This document shows positions 36,896 through 51,121 of a DNA stretch of 64,000 nucleotides, piece by piece. The translations under genes and the position numbers were made by a program. The number at the start of each line of letters is the position of its first letter. The stretch's first letter is position 1. This DNA is from Oscillatoriaceae cyanobacterium M33_DOE_052 (GTDB lineage: Bacteria; Cyanobacteriota; Cyanobacteriia; Cyanobacteriales; Laspinemataceae): NCBI GenBank assembly GCA_015296065.1, contig DVDU01000305.1:1-64000 (forward strand). Reading direction: 5' to 3'. The notes under the pieces are model-generated. The model had not been told where the DNA came from. It did no database searches and was given only the letters and a program-made list of their open reading frames with translations.

Positions 36896-37840
36896 TTAAT
36901 TGGATGGTTCCCGGAACCGGGCTACCAGTTCCGATCGGCTCAATTGCAGGATTAAAAGAGCCCGCTCTCGTGCATCAAGCTGCATCAAAGGAGTAATGAT
37001 CTGGGATAACTCCTCATCCACTGCTCCAAACCGCGCTGCTAGCATACTCTCTACCATTAAACGCTGCCCTTCTTGCAGTCCTTCTTGGAGTCCTTCTTGC
37101 CGTCCTGTTTGCAGTCCTGTTTGCAGTCCTTCTTGTAAAGTTTCTTCCCGCCACCGCAGGTAAGCTGGTGATAAGTTCATAATCAACTCCTTGTCTTCAT
37201 CACTGACATTTTGATTGATTTCCAGGTTGATGCGCCAGTTAGCCAGAATCTCTAAAAGCTGACGCCGGTGGACATTCTCTTCTGGAAGTGCCACCAGTTC
37301 CGCTATAGCTTGCTCCTGAGTGGCACCTCTTCCTAACACGCGCAGCCATAGAGTGTTTTGGTTCACTGGTAGCTGGTTAATTGCCACCAGTGCGGTTTTA
37401 TGGAATTCCGGCATCAAATAGACTCCCGGTTCCCAGCTCTCTAACTTTTCTGTGGCGCCAAATCCGGCGATGAGCCGCGCCGAACATGATGGCGACAAAA
37501 TCCACAAATATGGTAAGTCGGCTTCGGCTAGAGTCCGATTATCTCGGCGTGCCGATCGCACTAAGTCCCCATGCAGCACATACAATTTTAACTGGCAGTT
37601 TCTGACTTCTCCGGGGCTGGGTTGATTCCGAAAAGGCTCGAAAACACAGGCTGTGGCTGCCATTTGCCCCAACAACCCTAACGTTTCGTCTCTGGCGGAT
37701 GCTGCCCCTGTTGGCACAAACCACACATCTATTTGCCTGACTTCACTGGCGATGTCGTAGCTGGTTTGTAATTGTCCCCATTCCGATAATAACTCCTGGA
37801 GATACTGTTTGGCCAATTGGTCGTGAGCTAATCTGGTCAT
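36896..37840 (-). CDS. Rpn/PD-(D/E)XK-type transposase-like nuclease family protein
   Basis: A cytoplasmic protein of 314 residues. The opening MTRLAHDQLAKQYLQELLSEWG, and EVRQIDVWFVP soon after, are typical of the large cyanobacterial Rpn-like family, whose core is a PD-(D/E)XK fold. The Asp of QIDVWF is present; the ExK part is hard to place. Near the C-terminus four LQEGLQTG-like units form a coiled or helical linker, then MLAARFGAVDEELSQIITPL closes the protein as in DUF4351 relatives. The ATG at 37840 is favoured over one six codons upstream, by family start. A multicopy mobile family; its place among cas genes is probably coincidental. Confidence 0.7.
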   Translation of the reverse strand: MTRLAHDQLAKQYLQELLSEWGQLQTSYDIASEVRQIDVWFVPTGAASARDETLGLLGQMAATACVFEPFRNQPSPGEVRNCQLKLYVLHGDLVRSARRDNRTLAEADLPYLWILSPSCSARLIAGFGATEKLESWEPGVYLMPEFHKTALVAINQLPVNQNTLWLRVLGRGATQEQAIAELVALPEENVHRRQLLEILANWRINLEINQNVSDEDKELIMNLSPAYLRWREETLQEGLQTGLQTGRQEGLQEGLQEGQRLMVESMLAARFGAVDEELSQIITPLMQLDARERALLILQLSRSELVARFREPSN

Positions 37841-37900
37841 GTGATGCTTTAAGCGCAAAACCTTGGGGATTTACCTGAATTATCTAATCATAGCATAAAT

Positions 37901-38003
37901 CCTGTAGGGTGGGCAGTACCCTGCCCACCCTACAAACCTCATCAAGAGGGCTAAAGCCCAACTACGAACCTCATCAAGAGGGCTAAAGCCCAACTACGAA
38001 CCT
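37901..38003. repeat. GTAGGGTGGGC and GGGCTAAAGCCC repeats
   Basis: One GTAGGGTGGGCAGTACC palindrome, then two GGGCTAAAGCCC units, filling the gap between the Rpn-type gene and the CARF-HEPN gene. Confidence 0.85.
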
Positions 38004-39688
38004 TAGAAAGATGCTTCGCCCCTACTAATTTTTTCCTCGACAAAAGCGATAATTTCCGAGTAGATGTAAGCGCTGGTGTGGGCGTCACTGCTGACAGTGG
38101 GATGAGGGGGAATGTGCAATAAATCAAATACTGCTAGACTGAGGTTGTTCATAGTGGCTACCAGGTTATCCACCTCACAGGCGATTTTGGCTTCGCCGTT
38201 GTTGGCTGCCCGATCGACTGTGAGCATCTCCCGCATAGTTTCCTTGGATGCACCCTGAACGCGGTGAATCAAATCATTGCGTTTATCTACCCAATAGTTA
38301 AGCGCTTTCAAACCATCGTCTATGGTTTTAGCCGCCACAGAATTTTCGTTTTGCTGGGCGACCATTCCCCGTACCAGATACCGCTTAGTAATCCGTTTCA
38401 TGCGCAAGCTGTAGTAGCCATCTTTAGCAAAATTCCAGTTTTTCAGCTTAGTATCTTTTTTCGCCAAAAAATTCCACAATTCTGGTTCTAGCTGGGATTT
38501 GTCTAAATTCCAATCACCCAGATTTCCGGCAAAATAACGACTGCCTCCTAATTTCTCGATTAAATAGTTAAGCACATCTTCCCAAAAGGAGCTGAGACAC
38601 CAGAGAAAGTTAGCCATTTGCTCAAGTTGCCAGTAGATTTGGCAATGGCTAAGTAAGTTGATCCAAGACTCATAGCTGGTTTCTAGATCGGACAGGGAGG
38701 ATATGTCCTGATGGTGTGATAGAATGTTCTGGGCACCCAGGCGATCGAAGTTAAAAAAGCAAGAGGCGAGCTGCAAGGCGTGAATGGCGGCGGTTTGCCG
38801 TTCTGGCAAGTCCGAGAGCTGAGTTGATGCCAATTCAGGCGGCAAAACCGAGAGGGTATTTTGCCAATCTTTGATGACCGTAATGGCGCCATCAAAATCC
38901 CAGCGGTTTAATAATAAATGCAGGGTGCGATATTTTTGGGTATGGAGTTGCCCCCAGTAAATAGTCAACTTGCATCCTGAAGGTTCTCCCGCCAAAACTC
39001 GTGGGAGGGATAGTTCTGGGTCAATAAATACGAGGTTTTTAAATCCTGCATCCATTGCCTGGAGTTGCAATGCCGTCCCCATTGCGGGGGTTCCGCCTTT
39101 AATGCTGACCAAAAACAAGCAATCATCCTTATCTTCTGTGTGGCGGATATCGCCTAAAGCTGTTTCATAGAAATCCAGCATTGATTCCAAGTCATTAGCA
39201 TTTTTATCCCTTGGTAAAGTTGTCGCCACTAAAGTCAAACCAAATGGCTTATCTTGCACCCAGCGGTCTAGCAATTGGTACAAAAATATGGTATCTTTTT
39301 CATGGCCGTTGGGCATTGTTTCGCCCTTCTGGTCGGTGACGAAGATATAGGCTTTAGTGGCGTCGAGGAACATGGCTTGGTTGATGACACCGCGAATGCG
39401 GACAAAACTTAACCGAGATTGCCATTTCTCATGGTTTTGCAGCAGTAACTCGGTAATATCTCGACTGCGCTGCCTTGTTGCAGGTAATCCCAATTCGGGG
39501 TATAATAGAGATTGAAGGTATTGGCTTTGATTGTTCCAGATAGCTTGTAGCTCTGGGGATAGTTGTGCTACTTTCTGGGGCAAATTGGGTTCACCGAGAA
39601 AGTCGATGGGTAGGTAGTAGGGATGACCGTCAATATCTAGTTGAACGGCGAGGTCAGAGGTGCCGATGTTAGCGAGTAAAATGGTCAT
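38003..39688 (-). CDS. CARF-HEPN protein (Csm6/Csx1-like type III ancillary ribonuclease)
   Basis: A 561-residue protein. The N-terminus is a Rossmann-like CARF domain: MTILLANIGTSDLAV, and the ligand-loop motif SIKGGTPAMGTALQLQAMD at about residues 195-213. The C-terminal half is helical and ends with the HEPN ribonuclease motif Rx4H, RNDLIH at residues 470-475. In type III systems such proteins are switched on by cyclic oligoadenylate made by Cas10 and then cut RNA non-specifically. It is the last gene of the minus-strand effector operon, 143 bases after the CorA-like gene across a repeat tract. The exact family (Csm6, Csx1 or another CARF-HEPN) is not settled. Confidence 0.82.
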   Translation of the reverse strand: MTILLANIGTSDLAVQLDIDGHPYYLPIDFLGEPNLPQKVAQLSPELQAIWNNQSQYLQSLLYPELGLPATRQRSRDITELLLQNHEKWQSRLSFVRIRGVINQAMFLDATKAYIFVTDQKGETMPNGHEKDTIFLYQLLDRWVQDKPFGLTLVATTLPRDKNANDLESMLDFYETALGDIRHTEDKDDCLFLVSIKGGTPAMGTALQLQAMDAGFKNLVFIDPELSLPRVLAGEPSGCKLTIYWGQLHTQKYRTLHLLLNRWDFDGAITVIKDWQNTLSVLPPELASTQLSDLPERQTAAIHALQLASCFFNFDRLGAQNILSHHQDISSLSDLETSYESWINLLSHCQIYWQLEQMANFLWCLSSFWEDVLNYLIEKLGGSRYFAGNLGDWNLDKSQLEPELWNFLAKKDTKLKNWNFAKDGYYSLRMKRITKRYLVRGMVAQQNENSVAAKTIDDGLKALNYWVDKRNDLIHRVQGASKETMREMLTVDRAANNGEAKIACEVDNLVATMNNLSLAVFDLLHIPPHPTVSSDAHTSAYIYSEIIAFVEEKISRGEASF

Positions 39689-39831
39689 TTGTCGTTTGTC
39701 CTTTGTAATTTATCCTTTGTCATTTGTCCTTTGTCCTTTGTCATTGGTCATTTGTCCACCAGAAACCGGGTTTCTTAATTAAATCTGGGTGAAAATCCCA
39801 AGATTATCGCAGAAACCCGGTTTCTACCCCA
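39689..39831. repeat. Heptamer repeats and GAAACC twin palindrome within the effector operon
   Basis: TTTGTCC/TTTGTCA heptamers at 39689-39758, then AGAAACCGGGTTTCT to AGAAACCCGGTTTCT at 39761-39825. They separate the CorA-like and CARF-HEPN genes and may reduce or end read-through. Confidence 0.9.
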
Positions 39832-41327
39832 CTATTTACCCGGTTTTAACCACCCGGTCAACCACCAGGTGATACCACCAGCGATCGCGCCGATCGCGAG
39901 ACTCGCCAGCAAGGCTAAAAAACCGGGGTGAATGTTACCAGTATAAGCGAAGGTGATGGGTTGTTGGATATACCCGGCGGTGGAAGATGCGGCGATACCA
40001 CCCGCACCCACGGCGACACCAACCACCTGAATAGTGCGCTCTAAGTTTTGGTTTTGGCGGGTTTGCACATATTCGTGCATTTCCTGCACTTCCTCGCTGA
40101 TTTCCTGATAGAGAGTTTCTAGTTGAAAGACTTTTTGCCATTGGCGATAACAGCGATGGTGGTTTTCTCGCTGCATCACTTGGGTGAAATAACCGCGAGC
40201 GGTGAACAGCAACAGGCGATCGCGAATTGCCTCAAAGCGGCGGAGACGAGTAGCGCCATCTGTCACCCAACTATCTGCCACCTGCGCGGACAATGACATT
40301 AGGGCAAACCGTTGATGTAATGCCAATAAGAATAGCAGAAAATATTGGGTTTGTAAATGATTGGGCAAAGTGGTGCGGAAGAACTCCGGATTGGGAGCAT
40401 CTACGGCGAGGAAACTGCCACCTTCCAAGGTGAAAACAAACCACTGCCGCAGCGCATAAGTCAACCAAGGCTGCGCCTGGGGGTCTAAGTTTTCTGGGGC
40501 AGGATGTTGGCCTTGCTGATCGTGGAAAAAGTTCTGTAATTTGTACAGGAGGTGGTAAATGTGCTGGTAAGGCAACCCATCAGCATAAATCGCCGCGAAG
40601 GGTAACATTTTACCGGGGACAAAAACTTCTTGCCACCATTGTGTTGACCCCAAGGTGGACAAGATGGTGGTGAGCAAATTGCCCAGAGTCGGTTTACCAT
40701 CTTGATAAGATGCTTTACCCCCTGCTATTTCCGGGAAATAGATATCTAACTGGGTTTCGCGATTATCAGGGTTGAAACCGGTGCGACGTTGGGCGTTTAG
40801 GTGGGTGCCTCGCTGTCCCCGGAGAAAGCGAAAGTAATGGATAAATTTGAGCCAGTCATTCACCCGATCGCTCTTGGGTTGCGCTTTCACGGTGACAAAG
40901 CCTACCCCTACCCGAAATAACATCAGTTGCACTACTTTAGTGGCTTTATTTTCCTCGCCGAAAACAAAAGAGATTTCGCCATTGGGGTAAACCAACTGCC
41001 AATCATAGCTATGACTAAAGCCAAAACTCTGATGCAACAGCGCAGAAGATTGCCAGAAGCGAGCCGTACAGGATGAATTTTCACCCGGTTTCAGGTAATT
41101 AGCTACGTGGAAGAGTAACTCTTCTTCAGGAAAGGATAATTTTTCCCAAGCGGCTCGGCACTCCTGCTCTTTATTTGGTTGTGTCTGACGAGAGATAACT
41201 GCCTCATCCCCAGCGCGAGTGAGGGAGTCAAATTGATTGCTATCGAAAGTAAAAGGATAGACAAAATAGATAAAAGATGCCGCTAAATCAATATTAGTCG
41301 TATCAAAATCCATTATTTCCGTGGTAG

Positions 41328-41331
<4 letters not shown>
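39832..41331 (-). CDS. CorA-like membrane protein, type III ancillary effector candidate
   Basis: A 499-residue protein whose first 400 residues are soluble and mostly helical (HIYHLLYKLQNFFHD). A long helix (VFQLETLYQEISEEVQEMHEYV) comes next, then two C-terminal membrane helices at about residues 434-456 and 469-495. That layout is the one of CorA-type channels, divergent members of which accompany type III-B systems and respond to a nucleotide messenger (SAM-AMP in the studied case). The GMN loop of magnesium CorA is absent. The ATG overlaps the cmr3 stop by four bases, showing translational coupling. The CorA assignment is by topology and context, not by a diagnostic motif. Confidence 0.6.
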
Positions 41332-45655
<4,324 letters not shown>

Positions 45656-45983
45656 AAAATGGGTTCATCAATCATCTAATTTATGTTAGTTTTCATCACC
45701 GCCAATTTTCTAAATCTTTAGATTATTTTAATGCTTCCGAAATAATTCGACATAATTTAATGATGAATGTGGGACGAAAATGGACAAAAAAATCCTCGCA
45801 TCTAATCGACAAATGACCAATGACCTGATGACCAATGACCAACAGCCAAGAGAATTGCCATTGGGGTCCCATCATCAAGCCAGAGACAGACCGGGAAACC
45901 ATTGATGGGGTGGGGAAAGAGATAAACTAAATCTACTGCGGGGAAAACTTGCTTGAAAACCCCGGTAGCCGGAAAATACAGTT
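45656..45983. other. Divergent intergenic region upstream of cas10 and the histidine kinase
   Basis: AT-rich next to cas10, where the operon promoter should lie; TTAAAATAATCT on the minus strand near 45728-45739 is a possible -10 region, without a clear -35. Heptamer-like ACAAATGACCAATGACC units sit at about 45809-45842. No gene was found. Confidence 0.45.
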
Positions 45984-48900
45984 ATGAAAGTCCGATTTTT
46001 ACCCTTGATAGCGGCAGTCTCGGCAGCGGCGTTGGTGGGAGCCGGTGTCTGGATCATCGATCGCGCCGAAACAGACCGAGCCGCCGAAGAAGAGCGCGCC
46101 CACGTCCTCAACCAACTTAGCACCTTGCGAGCCAGACTCGAAGGAGAGCTGAACTCCCGGTTATTTCTGACCCGAGGCTTGGTCGCTTACGTTTCCAACT
46201 ACCCAGATGTCACTCAAGCAGAATTTGAAAGGCTCGCCGCCGTCATCTTGACCCAGCAAACCGGCATTCCCGGCGTCTCTCTCTACAAAAACACCACCGT
46301 CAGCCATATCTATCCCTTCCAGGAAAACAAAGCGGCTATTGGTTTCAACCCCATGACCGTTCCCGAAGAACGGGAAGCCGTCCAAAGAGCAATTGATAGC
46401 AGACAAACTGTAGTTGCCGGTCCAGTTAATTTAATTCCTAAAGGGATAGCCTTCATTAGTCGCACCCCGATTTTTCTCACTCCCGAGGGAGGCCCGCCAG
46501 AAAGCGGCGCCTTTTGGGGAATGGTCAGTATTAGCATAGACAGGGATAGCCTATTTGAAAAAGCCGAAGTTTTCCAACTTGCCACCAAACTGCAACTAGC
46601 CATCCGAGGCAAAGACAGTTTGGGCGCTACCGGAGCCGTGTTTTTCGGAGATGAAAAAGTATTCGCCCAAAACTCCGTCAAACTAGCAGTATCCCTCCCA
46701 AACGGTTCCTGGCAACTAGCAGCAATTCCCTTAAAGGGGTGGCAACATCAGCAGCGTAACCTATGGCTGAAATTAGGTGGCGGGTTAGTGGCACTGCTAA
46801 CCGGGGTTTTGGTGTATAAAACCCTCCAAGAACCGGAAAAATTGCGCGTAGCCGTGCAACTAGCCACAGAAGCAGTCAAAGAAAGCGAAACCAAATATCG
46901 AGAATTAGTGGAAAATGCTAGCAGCATCATTTTGCGGCTGGATACCCAGGGCAATATTACCTTTTTCAACGAATTTGCCCAAGAGCTATTTGGCTACTCT
47001 GAGGCAGAAATTATCGGCAAAAATGCCCTAGGCACGATTTTACCCGAAACCTATTCCTCCGGCACCGACCTGGTAGCAATGGTGCGCCACAGTTTGCGCA
47101 ATCCCAAAGAGTTTACCCACCATGAACGGGAACATATCCGGCGCAACGGTAAGCCAGTGTGGATTGCATGGCGCAATAAGCTGCTGCAAGATGAAGAGGG
47201 GCATTTTACCGGGATGCTCTGTGTGGGGACTGACATCACGGATCAAAAACGAGCCGAAGCCGAGCTGCACTATAAAGTTGAATTTGAAAAACTCATTACC
47301 AATTTATCAACTCATTTTATCAATTTAGAGCCAGAACAGCTAGATGAGGAAATCAATCTGGCTTTGGAGACTTTGGGCAATTTTTGCCTGCTTGACCGGG
47401 TGTCGATTTTCCTGTTTTCTGCCGATGGCACTGTGATGGAACATAGCCATGAGTGGTGTGGGTTGGGTATCGAGCCACAAATCGCAAAAATCCCCCAATT
47501 ACCAGTGACTGCTGTGCCTTGGTTTATGGAAAGAATGCGGAAAATGGAGGTACTGCACCTGAACCGACTGGAAGATTTGCCGCCAGAGGCATTGGGGGAA
47601 AAAGAAGTTTTGACATCAGCAGGAATTAAATCAGTTTTATCCGTCCCCCTCGCCACGGGAGGCATCACCATTGGATTTATCTCCTTTGATGCGGTGTCAG
47701 CGCCGAAAATCTGGTCAGAAGATAGCATCAAACTGCTGAAATTAATGGGAGAAATCCTCGCCAATGCTTTGCAGCGCAAAAGGTCAGAAGTTGCCCGGCG
47801 GGAGTCAGAAGCGGAACTGCGAGCCTTGTTCGCAGCGATGCGGGATGTGATTTTAGTGTTAGATACAGAGGGACGCTATCTGAAGATTGCCCCTACCAGT
47901 CCCGATTTGGTGTATAAGCCACCAGCTACCTTGTTGGGTAAAACTCTGCACGAGGTGCTACCATTGGCACAAGCAGACTGGTTTTTGGCGGAAATCAGGA
48001 ATGCAGTAGCCACCAAGCAAATGCGATCGCTGGAATATAGCCTGGTGATGACTCCCCGGAAAACTGATAATGATAGCAGCGTTGATGAAGAAATTTGGTT
48101 CTCTGCCAGCATTTCTCCCATTCAGGATAACTCCGTTCTCTGGGTGGCGCGAGATATCAGCGATCGCAAACGCGCCGAAGTCGCCTTGCAAAAAGCCAAC
48201 GAAGACCTAGAAATCCGCGTTGAAGAACGCACATCGGCACTGAAACAAGCCAACCTTCAGCTCCAAGACACCTTGCGGGAACTACAGCTCACCCAAGCGC
48301 AGATGGTGCAGTCAGAGAAAATGTCTTCTCTCGGCCAGTTAGTTGCCGGTATCGCCCACGAAATCAATAACCCAGTCAACTTCATCCACGCCAACTTATC
48401 TTATGTTAACGACTACGCCCAAAACCTGCTTTCTCTGATAAAATTGTATCAGGAAGATTACCCCGAACCCGCCGCCGCCATCCAAGACCGAATCGAAGAC
48501 ATCGAGTTAGACTTCCTGGAAGAAGATTTGGCCAAAATCCTCGCTTCCATGAAATCTGGGACAGAGCGCATCCGCAAAATCGTCCTCTCCTTACGCAACT
48601 TCTCCCGCCTGGATGAAGCCGAGATGAAACTCGCCGATATCCACGAAGGTATAGAAAGCACTCTCCTGATTTTGCAGAACCGCTTGCAGCCGGTTGCCCA
48701 TAACAATGAAACTAAACCAGAAATTGAGATTGTCAAGGAATTTGGCAACTTGCCCCTCGTGGAATGCTACCCCGGCCAGCTCAATCAAGTATTTTTGAAC
48801 CTCCTCAATAATGCTATTGATGCCATTGAATCCGTCTTTGCTGCTGGCATCAAGTCTCCCCCTGAACCGGGAAAAATCACGATTACCACAGAGGTGATTG

Positions 48901-49148
48901 ATGACCAGCGGATTACCATTAGCATTAGCGATAATGGCATCGGCATCCAAGCCGAAGCAAAACAGAAATTGTTTAATCCCTTCTTTACCACCAAGGCTGT
49001 AGGCAAAGGTACAGGCTTAGGGTTATCTATAGCTTACCAGGTGATTGTAGAAATGCACGGTGGAGAAATCATTTGTTGTTCCGATCAGGGGAGTGGCACC
49101 ACATTTAAAATTACTCTCAACACCAGAACTCAAAAAAAGGCTGGTTAA
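45984..49148 (+). CDS. Hybrid-sensor histidine kinase, CHASE-PAS-GAF-PAS-HisKA-HATPase
   Basis: A 1054-residue membrane sensor. The N-terminus has a TM segment (FLPLIAAVSAAALVGAGVWI). The extracytoplasmic CHASE domain follows (RLEGELNSRLFLTRGLVAYV), then a second TM (LWLKLGGGLVALLTGVLVY, about residue 260). In the cytoplasm: a PAS (ITFFNEFAQELFGYSEAEI), a GAF domain (about residues 430-595), another PAS, a coiled coil, and the HisKA box GQLVAGIAHEINNPVNF with His at about residue 791. The ATPase boxes follow: LNLLNNAIDAI, SDNGIGI and GKGTGLGLSIAYQV. No receiver domain is fused. Partner and ligand are unknown; the downstream gene is a DUF2301 membrane protein. Confidence 0.92.
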   Translation: MKVRFLPLIAAVSAAALVGAGVWIIDRAETDRAAEEERAHVLNQLSTLRARLEGELNSRLFLTRGLVAYVSNYPDVTQAEFERLAAVILTQQTGIPGVSLYKNTTVSHIYPFQENKAAIGFNPMTVPEEREAVQRAIDSRQTVVAGPVNLIPKGIAFISRTPIFLTPEGGPPESGAFWGMVSISIDRDSLFEKAEVFQLATKLQLAIRGKDSLGATGAVFFGDEKVFAQNSVKLAVSLPNGSWQLAAIPLKGWQHQQRNLWLKLGGGLVALLTGVLVYKTLQEPEKLRVAVQLATEAVKESETKYRELVENASSIILRLDTQGNITFFNEFAQELFGYSEAEIIGKNALGTILPETYSSGTDLVAMVRHSLRNPKEFTHHEREHIRRNGKPVWIAWRNKLLQDEEGHFTGMLCVGTDITDQKRAEAELHYKVEFEKLITNLSTHFINLEPEQLDEEINLALETLGNFCLLDRVSIFLFSADGTVMEHSHEWCGLGIEPQIAKIPQLPVTAVPWFMERMRKMEVLHLNRLEDLPPEALGEKEVLTSAGIKSVLSVPLATGGITIGFISFDAVSAPKIWSEDSIKLLKLMGEILANALQRKRSEVARRESEAELRALFAAMRDVILVLDTEGRYLKIAPTSPDLVYKPPATLLGKTLHEVLPLAQADWFLAEIRNAVATKQMRSLEYSLVMTPRKTDNDSSVDEEIWFSASISPIQDNSVLWVARDISDRKRAEVALQKANEDLEIRVEERTSALKQANLQLQDTLRELQLTQAQMVQSEKMSSLGQLVAGIAHEINNPVNFIHANLSYVNDYAQNLLSLIKLYQEDYPEPAAAIQDRIEDIELDFLEEDLAKILASMKSGTERIRKIVLSLRNFSRLDEAEMKLADIHEGIESTLLILQNRLQPVAHNNETKPEIEIVKEFGNLPLVECYPGQLNQVFLNLLNNAIDAIESVFAAGIKSPPEPGKITITTEVIDDQRITISISDNGIGIQAEAKQKLFNPFFTTKAVGKGTGLGLSIAYQVIVEMHGGEIICCSDQGSGTTFKITLNTRTQKKAG

Positions 49149-49235
49149 TTCATGGGGAGCAAAGTCAGTTACAATTAAATATATGCAATCAGTGATGATG
49201 TCAGCAGATGATGATTGTGGAGACATGAGAAAACT

Positions 49236-49907
49236 ATGGCCGAGCCAAAACAGTTAGAACCGGAAGTTTACCAAGGGCAGTTTGGAGAATTTACGATTAC
49301 CCAGAGCGATCGCACCGGGGTGCAAATCTACCGCACCGGTTTGATGGTAGCCGCGATCGCCTTCGCCACAGGCACTGCCTTAGTGCTATGGCGGGGCAAC
49401 GACAGCGGGACGATCGCCTTACTCACACCCCTATATGCCTGCTTTTGCCTAGCTTTAGGCGTCAGCTTAGTTACCATACATATCTATCTGGCAATTTTAC
49501 ACCGGCTATTGCAGGCATTTTGGCTCATCGGAGCCGTCGCCGCTGTCGCCTTGAATTTTCACAGCCAGGAACCCCTCGCGATCGCCGTCACCACCAACAC
49601 CGCCGCCTTATTGGCGATCGGCTTCACCTTTGCCGCCTTAACCGGCATTTATTTTAAAGAAGCCTTTTGCTTCGATCGCCTAGAAACCAAAATACTCACC
49701 CCCCTAGTCCCCCTCTTAATCCTCGGACATCTGTTTGGGTTACTCTCCCCCTTTCCCGAAAAACTCTTGCTTGCCACCTGGGCAGGATTATTCCTCATAT
49801 TTGCCCTGCGCAAAACCATCCAACCCATTCCCGCAGATATTGGCGATAAGAGCGTCTTTGAACACCTCAAATCACGCCCAAGAGTCGCCTCGGAACTAGC
49901 AGAATAA
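49236..49907 (+). CDS. DUF2301 integral membrane protein
   Basis: A 223-residue protein with a soluble start (YQGQFGEFTITQSDRTGVQIYRTG, split here at about residue 16) and six to seven hydrophobic segments, among them LMVAAIAFATGTALVLW and LLALGFTFAAL-like stretches. The opening matches the cyanobacterial DUF2301 family, of unknown function. The ATG at 49236 is chosen over one seven codons earlier because the family begins close to this point. It lies 87 bases after the kinase and may share its transcript. Heptamer repeats and a GGGATTCGCGAATCCCC palindrome follow it. Confidence 0.8.
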   Translation: MAEPKQLEPEVYQGQFGEFTITQSDRTGVQIYRTGLMVAAIAFATGTALVLWRGNDSGTIALLTPLYACFCLALGVSLVTIHIYLAILHRLLQAFWLIGAVAAVALNFHSQEPLAIAVTTNTAALLAIGFTFAALTGIYFKEAFCFDRLETKILTPLVPLLILGHLFGLLSPFPEKLLLATWAGLFLIFALRKTIQPIPADIGDKSVFEHLKSRPRVASELAE

Positions 49908-49914
49908 AACTATC

Positions 49915-49986
49915 ATTAGTCATTAGTCATTAGTCATTTGTCCTTTGTCCTTTGTCCTTTGGGGGGATTCGCGAATCCCCCCTACC
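49915..49986. repeat. Heptamer repeats and GATTCGCGAATC palindrome
   Basis: CATTAGT and TTTGTCC units, then GGGGGGATTCGCGAATCCCCCC at about 49961-49982 (written here only as its core). Downstream of the DUF2301 gene; the palindrome could work as a terminator. Confidence 0.75.
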
Positions 49987-50258
49987 TGTTATCAATAACA
50001 AACAGATTCGCCCAGGTCAATTCAGCCTCTGGCGAATCTGTCATGTGAATGAGAATCTAATTAAAAATGGTTAGATATTTATGTTATTTGCCGCAGTGGC
50101 ACAAAGGAAATTAAAAATTTTCCCTCAAAGCCAAGCCAAAATCGAAAATTTATCCGCGATTTGCTTCACCACAAAAATCTGGGTTTTCCTCCCTCATACC
50201 CCCCAGGTGGGGGGTAACTGGGGTGTGACACCCCACGGGAGTCAAAGCTGCCATCGAT

Positions 50259-50471
50259 TTACAGGTTTTGGAAAAATTGCACCAAACTTTGGCCGCTGAG
50301 AGCCTCAAAAGCCAACAGGGAAACAAATCCCAGCATCGCCAAGCGACCATTCAGCTTTTCCGCGTAATCAGTGAACCCAGTGCGAGAGGTCTCATCCACG
50401 TACATCTTCGGCTCGATCGCGAAGTTATTCAGCCGTTGGGTCTCGCTGTAGGTAAAACCACTTCTTGCCAT
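50259..50471 (-). CDS. hli: High-light-inducible protein (HLIP, CAB/ELIP family)
   Basis: A 70-residue thylakoid protein with one chlorophyll-binding helix: ExxNGRxAM appears as EKLNGRLAM at residues 38-46, then LGFVSLLAFEALSG. HLIPs bind chlorophyll and carotenoid and protect photosystem II assembly under strong light. Its N-terminal LNNFAIEPKMY matches the Psb34-like protein at 13409. The ATG at 50471 follows AAGGAG. An HLR1-type element lies 44-59 bases upstream, pointing to control by RpaB. Confidence 0.95.
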   Translation of the reverse strand: MARSGFTYSETQRLNNFAIEPKMYVDETSRTGFTDYAEKLNGRLAMLGFVSLLAFEALSGQSLVQFFQNL

Positions 50472-50514
50472 TGTCTTGCTCCTTAAGTCAGTTGTGACGG
50501 CGCTTTTGCCTCTA

Positions 50515-50530
50515 TGTAAACAAATGTAAC
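50515..50530 (-). promoter_or_regulatory. HLR1 element upstream of hli (RpaB binding site)
   Basis: On the minus strand GTTACATTTGTTTACA, an exact fit to the HLR1 pattern of two (G/T)TTACA direct repeats with TTnn between. HLR1 is the known binding site of the response regulator RpaB at high-light-induced genes. Confidence 0.85.
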
Positions 50531-51121
50531 AGACATTGTTAAGTTTTGCAACAATTTTAAAAAAAATTTTTTTTGCCCCTGGTCCCTGCGTTTCCCGGTC
50601 CCCCTAGAGGCGGGATGATGTGGCCGTGGGTCCCCTTAGATGTCGGCAGCACCGTAGTGCGGTCCTCTAGACCCCCGGGCAAATAGCGAGTCAGATTTGC
50701 GCCAACTCCCTGCCAGCTAGTTCCTCCGAGTCTGCCTTTGAGACGGATAAACTTCCAGTGCAGATAGAAACAGTATTCAAAAAAGCCAAGAAAGCTCGAT
50801 TTTAGGATGACCCGAAAAAAGTGGCCAAAATCGCCGCTTGACTAGCAGAACTAGAAACCTTATAATCCTAATCAGGCTGGAAAAAGCAGATAATCTAGTC
50901 GATAGAAGTTGGATTGGTACGTTAGGAGGAATGCTTTAGGAAAATTACCTCCCGCACCACATCCAGGAAATTCTTGGGAGGAGGCGCAGCTATGAAGATA
51001 CCTCAATCCGGCTCAAACCCGAATGGGGGTGTTATAAAGCCGTTCATTATCGTTACAGGGCAGTAATTTGCTGTCCAGAATCGTAGATAATCACATTGAA
51101 ACAATTGCTTAAAAGTCATCT
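50531..51121. other. Intergenic region with a coding relic
   Basis: Upstream of hli there is AT-rich DNA (poly-A/T near 50557-50573), then a GC-rich stretch. Between about 50671 and 50865 one plus-strand frame reads like protein with two stops (see the relic entry). After it lies 255 bases of leader for the AAA ATPase gene, without clear signals. Confidence 0.45.
50671..50865 (+). pseudogene. Decayed gene fragment with two in-frame stops
   Basis: In one frame the segment reads ESAFETDKLPVQIETVFKKA, then KKARF-stop-DDPKKVAKIAA-stop-LAELETL-stop. The Lys/Ala/Glu composition and even helix spacing suggest a real former protein. Family not recognised. Confidence 0.35.

Noticed and set aside
36896-37840. 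Rpn-type gene as part of the CRISPR system
   Set aside because: The family is mobile and multicopy in cyanobacteria, and it is flanked by dispersed repeats; position alone is weak support.
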